A stretch of DNA of 13,002 nucleotides from contig JAOXYB010041149.1 of NCBI GenBank assembly GCA_028565635.1, positions 1 through 13,002 of the forward strand, in the 5' to 3' direction. Origin of the DNA: Phoronis ovalis (taxonomy: Eukaryota > Phoronida > Phoronidae). A model generated the notes under the pieces. It was given only the letters and a program-made list of their open reading frames with translations, was not told the DNA's origin and made no database searches. Below, in pieces: positions 1-6,950 of this stretch (its first letter is position 1; every line of letters starts with the position of its first letter). A program made the position numbers and the translations under genes.

Positions 1-775
1 ATATACTAGGCATGATTTTTTCATTTCGCACTAAACCATAAACGTAGGGGGATTTTAACCCACCTGCCCCCTATACGAAACACTATACATTTGCGGTCAT
101 TGCGATAACTTTTGAGATGATCCCTAACATATATCACATAACAACTATCTTACAGTTAGTAAGTAGCTTAGAAGCAATTCCAGAGATCTAACAACTGCTG
201 CTAGCACCAATTCAGGACTTAAAGATACAGTGAGTATTCAGTTGCAAAACAATTCATGAGCAACACAAAATGTTTTAAATATACAAGTAAGAAAGGTTTC
301 GTAACACTCATGAACATTTTTCTAACTGAATACAGAGCTGGTGTTTTATTTATAAAACTTCGCGCATATTTTTTAAAAGTGATTTTAAAAATACATTGAT
401 CATGAATATAAACATACAACTTTCATAACAGAAGGGCTCATTGTAATGTCAAGATAATGAATACATATTACATAATTGTCATAACAGAATATGAGTAAAA
501 GCTAAATAATAAGAATATTGATTATTAATCATGTATGCATTAATAATAATCCGAGATAGTAATCCTCTCCTTAGATCAATCCTTAAGAAAGTCTTCTTGT
601 GGCTATTCCGTCAGACACACTATTGTCTGCTATTAAGATGCAAAGTACTATTCAATTACATTCTAAAAAAGGTTCATCTAACTAAAAAATGAGGTAACAA
701 AAGAGGAGAAAACAAATTATGTATATCAGCAGGAAAAATCTTACGATTTTTAAATTTTTTTGTTATATGTATGCC
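1..775. other. No gene recognised
   Basis: AT-rich sequence with stops in all frames at short intervals. The 66-codon minus frame at 419-219 has no family features and no splice context. Confidence 0.6.
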
Positions 776-902
776 CCAAGGGGAGCACTTGACAAAAAAA
801 CTTGGTAAAATTCTTTTCCAAAAATATACCTCATGGTAAAAACTTATTTCCAAAAACCATATCCAATGGTAAAAAATTTGAGTGAAAGTGCCCCTCCCCT
901 GG
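776..902. mobile_element. Small MITE-like element with inverted ends
   Basis: The left end CCAAGGGGAGCACTTGAC (776-793) pairs with the right end, read inward as CCAGGGGAGGGGCACTTTCA (882-902). Between them are about two and a half units of 31 to 33 bases, each starting TGGTAAAA and carrying TTTCCAAAAA and ATATCC or ATACC. The layout of G-rich inverted ends around roughly 30-bp units resembles the element at 1575-2128. No clear target duplication is visible. The minus frame over 958-674 crosses this element and is not a gene. Confidence 0.55.
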
Positions 903-1566
903 ATGGATGCCTGTTTTGCATATTTAGTATTAGGGGAGAGACTTGAACAGCCACTCATGAAAAAACTGTGAGATGTAGACTTGCTGTCACCTTGGTTGTA
1001 AAGAAGTGTTAATTATGCAATATGAAGAAGCTACCAGTAATGGACTCTTGTTGAGTTAAACCATTCATTTTAGAACTATCTATGGGATTGGAAAATCTGT
1101 CAGGGAATTAATTTGTATTTGAAAAAAAGACAGAAAGATCCTTTTTAGCATGAAATGCTCGGCTTGGAATCTCAAGGCATTTTCTTTGCCATTACCAATT
1201 CATTACAAATGCAAACAGACTTATTACAGAAAATGTTTATGAAATATGTTTGAAATGTATCAGGTGAAGTATTCTCCAAGGCAAAAAGAGAATGACGCTT
1301 CACTTAGTAAGAGATAAAAGATATATACTTTAAGCAAACAATGCACAGCCTCAAGGTGCAAAGAAAAATAACAGAGAAGATAACTGGATGCAAAGTTTTA
1401 ATGTTATCAATCTAGGTGGAGAATCTCCCCAAGGAAAAGAAAGAATACAGTTAACAATGAAAATAAATACAATGCTGAGACATTAACTCCAGAAGTATGA
1501 AACCTTTGCTATGAAAAGTCTCCTGCATGCACACAATCTTCAACTGTTTGCATCCCCCCAGTCACT
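903..1566. other. No gene recognised
   Basis: Ordinary AT-rich DNA between two inverted-repeat elements. I see no exon-like block, RNA gene or repeat here. Confidence 0.6.
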
Positions 1567-1574
1567 GACTGTAC
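1567..1574. repeat. Left target-site duplication GACTGTAC
   Basis: The octamer directly before the left inverted repeat is repeated exactly after the right inverted repeat at 2129-2136. It is direct and not inverted, as expected for a target duplication. Confidence 0.75.
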
Positions 1575-1710
1575 CCCGGGGGGCGGTCAATATGAAATTG
1601 GGTACGCGTGTTCCAACAAAATTTAGTGTGAAAGGGTATGTTTTCGAACCGCCGGCTCGTAACGCGTGTTACGTGCTGAGGGTCTGTTTTTTGGCTAAAA
1701 TTATGAAAAG

Positions 1711-1800
1711 GGGTGTTTTGGAGGTGTGACACTTCCTAAGGGGTGTTTTGGAGGTGTGACACTTCCTAAGGGGTGTTGTTTGGAAGTTTCACTTCATTAG
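1711..1800 (+). repeat. Three tandem 30-bp units inside the transposon (cluster A)
   Basis: Units 1711-1740 and 1741-1770 are identical (GGGTGTTTTGGAGGTGTGAC then ACTTCCTAAG). The third, 1771-1800, is diverged but keeps GGGTGTT and CACTTCATTAG. A partial fourth unit begins GGGGTGCAAA. Identity of the first two copies suggests recent unit duplication. Confidence 0.9.
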
Positions 1801-1955
1801 GGGGTGCAAATATGGTCAAGAAAACTTAATATGTTTACCAGAATGTGTATTCCCCGTCATATGAAAGTTACTTCCTGAATTGATGCTATTTTGAGAATGA
1901 CCTTTTAAAATACGGCATACGATTGGTCAGGTCAGGGTTCAGGTATAACGTGATC

Positions 1956-2066
1956 CACTTCCTTAGGGGTGTATTTTTTCAAAAAAGTACTTCCTTAGGG
2001 GTATTTTTAAAAAAAAATCACTTCCTTAGGGGTGTATTGTTTTGCAGAATTTCACTTCGTTAGGGG
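1956..2066 (+). repeat. Four tandem units with the same core inside the transposon (cluster B)
   Basis: The core ACTTCCTTAGGGGTGT recurs near 1957, 1989, 2019 and 2052 with spacing of 30 to 33 bases. Spacers are T-rich or A-rich, and the last copy reads CACTTCGTTAGGGG. The core and orientation are those of cluster A, so both clusters descend from one unit. Confidence 0.85.
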
Positions 2067-2128
2067 CTTTTTTGAAAAGTCATGCTGGAACATGGGTACC
2101 CACTTTCATATTGACTGCCCCCCTCGGG

Positions 2129-2136
2129 GACTGTAC
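2129..2136. repeat. Right target-site duplication GACTGTAC
   Basis: Exact direct copy of 1567-1574, abutting the end of the right inverted repeat. Confidence 0.75.
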
Positions 2137-2252
2137 TTGCAGATGTTTTGTTTTATTTACTACTGACATGATGCAGGTGAATAAAAGTTTCTTATGACAG
2201 AATTTTACAATTTTTTTACTAAGAACAAGATTGTTTTTAGTTAAATTTTAAA

Positions 2253-2286
2253 AAGGATGGATCTTCTAGTTTTCTGATCCATCCTT
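2253..2286. repeat. Perfect 11-bp hairpin
   Basis: AAGGATGGATC (2253-2263) and GATCCATCCTT (2276-2286) are exact inverted copies around a 12-base loop, TTCTAGTTTTCT. The site is 117 bases after the transposon's right duplication. No U-run or gene lies next to it, so its role is unknown. Confidence 0.85.
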
Positions 2287-3604
2287 ACCACTGATAAAAC
2301 AAAGTATTGTAAAGAACATACCATTAAACTTAAGGTATTCCAATAAAGAATAGGTATGATATACTAACTGATAGTAAGAAATCAATAAATTTATTCCTGG
2401 CGCCAGTCATACAATGCACATCTTTCATAGTACGGAATTATTTATTACATAACTTGACTTATTAATTCTTTTAAGTAGACAAATCACGTTCCACAGGTGA
2501 AAATGAGTAATGCATTTAATGAAGATTCATCAGCTGCTTCCTGCATCTATCTTATAGAGAAAATTTACATGTTATTGTACAATTAGTAAAATTTTTTTTT
2601 TTTGTTTAAATCTCATATTGTTAGACATTCAAGACTTGCCAATCAGCAGCAGGAAATATTGTGAGAAATAGTTAGATTTGAAGGTTGGTCTGCAAGAAAT
2701 AATTTATTTATTTCAATACTGATAAATTGTCATTTGCAGTTTCCAAATTTGTAGAGGGTTTGGGAAAATTATTTGTCAAGTTATTTACTTTTACAGCAGA
2801 ATAAAATAAATTTTTATGTATAAAACAAAACAGTGCATGAATGATGATGTACATAAACCACACATACCCCTAGTGAGAAACTGCAATTAAAAGGGTCCTA
2901 TTAAAATAATTAATATGCTTCATGCTGAAGCTTGAATAGTATACAATAGTATACACAATCAGAATCAACTTAACGAGAAATTAACATCCTTTTTATTATC
3001 AATAAAGCAACTGCATGTTTGTCAAATACTTAACTGGTGAATTTATCTTTGATGTTTTGCAATTACACAAAAGTAGTTTTGTAATCTTTAAGTCAGCTAC
3101 TTCAAAAATACAGGAAATGTCTTACTTTACATTTGTGAAAGTGCTTTTATGCGGCTTCAGGCAAGCGCGATAATGTATTTCATGCCTTATAAAATATTTT
3201 TTTGCGTTTCATTTGAATCCATAACAATATATGTACATAACTATTAGATTTATACATAAGAACAGCTTTAAAAATATTGTTATTTTTGAAGAAACAGTGT
3301 TTTTCAGCATATTTCTTTGTATGGTTTGGGATATTTGAATGACTTTTGTTTATATGAAAACTCAGATATTCTAAATCTAATAATTAGCATTGGATTGCAT
3401 TAGTAAATGTAGACAGTGACTTGCTCTCAGCTTACAGAATTAATCATAAAGATGTCTCAAGCATTGATTCCAGTTGATTATGTACTTGGGAATGCATATT
3501 TTAGGAATTAGTTAAAATATGAATTAGCTTTAAGTAATAGTAAGAAAATATGATTATAGCCACACTGTTAACAATACCAGTATTTTAGTTACACAATTAG
3601 GTTT
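2287..3604. other. No gene recognised
   Basis: AT-rich, stop-rich on both strands, with a T run near 2590 and the 10-bp duplication at 2935. Nothing else stands out. Confidence 0.6.
2935..2954. repeat. Two exact copies of AATAGTATAC
   Basis: A 10-bp direct duplication, 2935-2944 and 2945-2954, in otherwise plain AT-rich DNA. Confidence 0.8.
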
Positions 3605-3755
3605 GGACATGTGCCAATGGGTTTAAAAAAATTAATGCAGTCTAAATTTGTGCAATGCAAAAAACCCTGATAACTTAATGTTTTAGCACATTTTGCTTCA
3701 AAACTGGATCCAATATATTATTTTGTTAAACAAACCTGGTACCACTGGCACATCC
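3605..3755. repeat. Imperfect inverted repeat, possible remnant of a short element
   Basis: GGACATGTGCCAATGG (3605-3620) pairs with the right side, read inward as GGATGTGCCAGTGG (3742-3755), with a 2-base gap and one mismatch. Weaker GTTTAA homology continues inward. No target duplication was found. Confidence 0.35.
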
Positions 3756-4178
3756 ACATATAGTCAAAACCCTGGGCACTTCCTTCCCCCCCCCAGATTA
3801 CAACATACCACCTCACCACATTAATATATTTTGACAGAAACAAAAAAAACAAAAACATATCGAATAGTTCTGGAAACCACTTCATACAAACACATTAGTT
3901 ATCTTTGTAAAATATTGTACTTTTCAATTTTACATTTCAGATCTGCCAGCCTTATGGCCAATGTTACATCAGTTATACATTTAAGTAGAAAGGGAACATT
4001 CGATCAATTATCAAAATAATGGAAGTACCCACCGAGTCTGTCCCCAGAGCAGTCTGGCTGGCTGGCAAATCTTAAATATGTAATTCCCCTGGCAAGGGGG
4101 AACTGGTCCAAATTTCTAAAGTATTGTCGCTACGTGATTTACTTAAGCATGAAAAACATCTTTTTTCACAAATTTCAG

Positions 4179-4250
4179 CTGGCAGCTGGGAGATACAATT
4201 TTACTGCATATTCACCTGACCGGCAAATTAAAAAAAAAATCAGCTTGCAG
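4179..4250 (+). CDS. Exon-like 72-nt block on the plus strand
   Basis: The sequence TTTTTTCACAAATTTCAG precedes 24 open codons (LAAGRYNFTAYSPDRQIKKK then ISLQ), and CAG before GTGAATGG follows. Both splice sites are plausible and both borders are phase 0. No neighbouring plus-strand exon was found, and the peptide is not recognised. The frame also remains open past the donor to 4385. It is probably a chance exon-like signal or a single exon of a long-intron gene. Confidence 0.17.
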
Positions 4251-4448
4251 GTGAATGGGGAACAGATATGGCCTTCCAAGCTACACCAGAAATGGCATGA
4301 AACAAATAAAAAAAATTTTTGTTTGCTATATAAACCCTGCAAAAAATTATCCTCATTGGATGCTTCTGAAATAACCAACATTTAATGTACCTCTTGCTTT
4401 GTCAGACATATTTCCATTTATTTAATACTGACTAATTACTAACAAGGT

Positions 4449-4470
4449 TACTAGTGTTAAAACGCTAGTA
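4449..4470. repeat. Tight 10-bp inverted repeat
   Basis: TACTAGTGTT and AACGCTAGTA pair with one T-G mismatch around a 2-base centre. It looks like a near-palindrome and has no gene nearby. Confidence 0.6.
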
Positions 4471-4900
4471 GTATCATAGTTTATTGTTATATAAAAGAGC
4501 AGACATATGACAAATATCATTAAAAGATGACAAAAGATTTGCATAATCTATCAGAGTATAATGTAATTATAAGCAATAATGCATGAATCACCATACATTA
4601 TTGAGTTTGGAGGTGAAGTTATATAATATAATTCAAAGATAATCTTAATATTTCACTTGTATAGTGAAACAATATAAATGACACATCTAAGAATTACTAG
4701 TAACATTTACAGAAAATACGAAACCACAATAATGGATGATTTCATTCTCGGCGTAAGTAAAATATGGCATTAAAAAGTTGACTCCAACATGATATAATTA
4801 TAAGTCGAGTGACTGTCATGATGGCACTGATTTACGAGAATTTGTAAAATTCTAGTAGCAGTGAAGAAATTATAAACAAGCTCTCTTCCATGTGTATATT

Positions 4901-5164
4901 CTAACTAAACCTGTTTCTATTCATATGGTGTATGGATGAAAAATATACCCATGTGCCACCTAGGGGATAATCACATGTCATATTCTCTCTAAATATCCTA
5001 TCCACTTGTCTACAGCAAAAGATAATATAGAACAAAATTGTTACAAGCAGAGGAATAAACATTGCATTTATGAACACTGATATTTGACATAATGCACAAT
5101 TAGGTACAGCCACACTTTCTCTTAATTTATATTCATCACTTTTTCTTTCTGTGGGTGTTTTTGG
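4901..5164 (-). CDS. Candidate exon with one membrane segment
   Basis: A strong pyrimidine tract (CTCCCTCGCTTATTTCCCTT) precedes AAGAACAG on the minus strand. From the CAG at 5165 the frame is open for 87 codons to a TAG at 4903-4901. It begins PKTPTERKSDEYKLRESVAV, a polar charged stretch. A hydrophobic run follows at about residues 31-50 (INAMFIPLLVTILFYIIFCC), and then RQVDRIF. This is the layout of a single-pass protein with a basic residue just after the helix. The last 25 residues look less protein-like and may be intron. It lies downstream of the tail exon, so it could be an alternative end of the phosphatase gene or part of another gene. AT-rich DNA readily yields hydrophobic frames, so I am not sure it is real. 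Confidence 0.27.
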   Translation of the reverse strand, partial: PKTPTERKSDEYKLRESVAVPNCALCQISVFINAMFIPLLVTILFYIIFCCRQVDRIFRENMTCDYPLGGTWVYFSSIHHMNRNRFS

Positions 5165-5664
5165 CTGTTCTTATTAGAAAGGGAAATAAGCGAGGGAGAT
5201 TGACACTAATATTAGTTTAAAAAGTGAAACTTATCAAAACTGGGTGGGATTCTTTGAGCGAAGGCAAAAGTATAGATTTTTCACCTGTAATTTGGAATTT
5301 TTCCAGTGGCAATCCCGTGAATTAAAATAATTATCCATTAACGATAATGCCTACGAAAGATAGTACAGTCTATCACTCATTGATTGCAAAATAAATTTTA
5401 AATATCAGAGCTGTTTTGTAAAATAAATATTCTATAAAAACACTGATTTAAATTTAGAAAGCATACCTGTGTCAGTAATTTAAGTTATAATACAATCAAA
5501 AGATGGAAATTCCATAGAAACTTTTATTACACTCAAAAATCAGACAACTACATTATCAGAGTTTAGACTAGGCTTTTGAAGTCCTCACTCTACAAACATA
5601 GACAACAGAATTGCAATTTCCACCCACCTAAAATGGAATTTGGCACTTTCTAAAAATGTACTGG
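5165..5664. other. Probable 3' UTR and intergenic or intron DNA
   Basis: Contains the AATAAA at 5523-5528 and the pyrimidine-rich stretch (minus strand) before the candidate exon at 5164. No further open block was seen. Confidence 0.4.
5523..5528 (-). promoter_or_regulatory. Putative polyadenylation signal AATAAA
   Basis: The minus strand reads AATAAAAG here, 137 bases after the stop of the tail exon at 5753-5665. The spacing is normal for a short 3' UTR. The hexamer is common in AT-rich DNA, so position is the only support. Confidence 0.35.
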
Positions 5665-5753
5665 TTACATTCCTGCAGCAGTGTCCGATCTCTTCTCATC
5701 CTCATCCTCTCGTCCTATGATCGGTAATTTTGGAAGACGCCTGCCAATTTTCT
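5665..5753 (-). CDS. Candidate terminal exon, charged C-terminal tail
   Basis: After a pyrimidine-rich acceptor (TTTTCTGTTTATATATAG), the minus strand reads KIGRRLPKLPIIGREDEDEK then RSDTAAGM and a TAA at 5667-5665. The block is richer in G and C than its surroundings, lacks simple-sequence character, and looks like a basic then acidic cytosolic tail. AATAAA lies 137 bases past the stop. It is on the same strand as the phosphatase exons and 958 bases below the last one, so it could be their true final exon. Joining at the first AG needs a phase-1 donor, and joining at the next AG needs phase 0. I do not recognise the peptide. It may belong to another transcript. Confidence 0.42.
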
Positions 5754-5857
5754 CTATATATAAACAGAAAACAATCATTATAGCAAAATGAATAATCTAA
5801 TGCAGCAGTGACTAACTATGCCTTGACAATTAGATTTGCAACATATCTACTTCCTTG

Positions 5858-5871
5858 CCACCAGATGGTAG
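5858..5871 (+). promoter_or_regulatory. CTCF-like motif
   Basis: CCACCAGATGGTAG differs from the conserved CTCF core (CCASYAGRKGGCRS) at about one position. Motif match only. Confidence 0.25.
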
Positions 5872-6011
5872 TAGTGACATCTGAAGACAGATAATACCTG
5901 AAGGTAGTTGTAATTATTACCTTGTTCATTCTCTAATTAAATTGCTGGTATAGCATAAATGTATCACATAACTATTGAAAAGGCATGTGGCAGTAGTAAA
6001 ACAAAGGTTAG

Positions 6012-6636
6012 TTACACCCCATTTACATGGCAATAGCACATCAGGACTGCTATTGCAATACCAATATACCGGGATAGCAATCACCATTCGATCCTGGTTT
6101 GAATTTTTGTTTACACACAGACATCGTTATCGGGATAGATTCGTGCACATTGATAGTTTATCTGACGTCATTCAGGCTAATACGCATTACTTCCCTGCCC
6201 CTTCCTTGGTTTTGTATGTGGTCATCCTTCCACACAACAATGTGCACGCTTTCAACCAAAAAGACAAATGTGCTATTTATAACAAATAACCAAATAACAG
6301 TCAAGAATCAAGACAGAAGTATTTGACACTGTACAAAATGATATGATACCTTGTAAGAAGCATGAACAAATCATGTGCATGCCAAATATACGTGTATGCA
6401 TTAATGTACGCGCTCCCATCCGGATCAGAATCCCACAACTGTTTACACAGAACTTTTTGATCGCGATAGTTCACTGATTGCAATCTCAGTCCACCTCTAG
6501 AACAGGATTAAATTTATAGCGATTGTGATCCCGATCGAGTCTTTTGGAGTGTTTACACGAAAATAATCACCAGGATTGCTATCGGGATACACTGTAATCA
6601 CAATCACAATATTTTTGCTCCATGTAAACGGGGTAA
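6012..6636. mobile_element. MITE-like element, 625 bp, ends TTAC(A)CCC..TTTACATGG
   Basis: The left end TTACACCCCATTTACATGGC pairs with the right end, read inward as TTACCCCGTTTACATGGAGC. TAG flanks both ends directly (6009-6011 and 6637-6639), a possible 3-bp target duplication. Subterminal copies of GGGATAGCAATC (6071) and its inverted partner in GATTGCTATCGGGATA (right side), plus scattered GATCGCGAT and CCCGATCGAG palindromes, strengthen the case. There is no transposase. The plus-strand open frames inside (from 5975 and 6099) are spurious. It lies 74 bases below the stop at 6711 and may sit within the phosphatase gene's last intron. Confidence 0.75.
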
Positions 6637-6710
6637 TAGTTTAAATTTTTGTCATAATGCCGGAGTAGATAAGTTACTCGCCATAAAAAGTTCCAGAAGA
6701 ACAACAATGC

Positions 6711-6950
6711 TTATAAGCATATAAATACCAAATGTTGTTTTGATTTAAATATAATATTAAAAAAATGTGATAATATTGCATTATGGCAATGCATAATGCA
6801 AGAACAGTAACCTATTAATTTAATCTTTTCCATTTTCACATGACTGCAAGCATTTCTGTACTGCTCTACAGAAACTGAATAAGGAGAAATAATATCTTGA
6901 AATTCTTCTAGTCGGCAAATTGAAGTATTGCACTTTTCCATAACAGCTTC
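6711..6950 (-). CDS. ACP6: ACP6-like C-terminal exon with stop
   Basis: The exon follows acceptor TATCTTTTAG in phase 0 and ends at TAA (6713-6711). It reads EAVMEKCNTSICRLEEFQDI, ISPYSVSVEQYRNAC, then about 44 further residues rich in Cys, His and hydrophobics. The two Cys of CNTSIC, the L..F spacing and SPYSVSxExYxxxC match the conserved ACP6 C-terminus, so joining it to the LYLGE exon is well supported. Residues beyond the last conserved Cys are unlike the short family tail and may be read-through into intron. Possible donors inside are CAT before GTGAAA (6839) and ATAG before GTTACT, either of which could lead to the exon-like block at 5753-5665. I see no AATAAA on this strand before the MITE-like element that ends at 6636. 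Confidence 0.75.
   Translation of the reverse strand, partial: EAVMEKCNTSICRLEEFQDIISPYSVSVEQYRNACSHVKMEKIKLIGYCSCIMHCHNAILSHFFNIIFKSKQHLVFICL

Larger units (their letters stand above)
1575..2128. mobile_element. Non-autonomous inverted-repeat DNA transposon with internal 30-bp repeats
   Basis: The left end starts CCCGGGGGGCGGTCAATATG, and the right end reads inward as CCCGAGGGGGGCAGTCAATA. The inverted repeat continues through GAAATTGGGTACGCGTGTTC on the left against GAAAGTGGGTACCCATGTTC on the right, about 50 bases with few mismatches. Both ends are flanked by the identical octamer GACTGTAC, so this is an insertion with an 8-bp target-site duplication, as in hAT, P or Merlin-type elements. 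The interior is 554 bp with no transposase and two clusters of direct repeats. The open frame at 1511-1729 crosses the left edge and is not a gene. Superfamily cannot be settled because the CCC start is not the usual hAT terminus. Confidence 0.85.
3756..4900. other. Mostly non-coding
   Basis: Holds a run of ten C at 3785-3794, a CCCC/GGGG inverted repeat at 4084-4102 (TTCCCC and GGGGAA arms), the exon-like block at 4179-4250 and the hairpin at 4449. The frame at 3831-4019 shows no protein features. Confidence 0.5.

Noticed and set aside
674-958. 94-codon minus-strand frame
   Set aside because: It runs through the small inverted-repeat element and its internal units, with no protein-family features.
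1511-1729. 72-codon plus-strand frame
   Set aside because: It crosses the target duplication, left inverted repeat and first 30-bp unit of the transposon.
1711-1800. CRISPR array
   Set aside because: The 30-bp units are contiguous without unique spacers and lie inside a eukaryotic transposon.
5975-6326. Two overlapping plus-strand open frames of 104 and 75 codons
   Set aside because: They lie almost wholly in the inverted-repeat element 6012-6636, start at its edge and show no domain.
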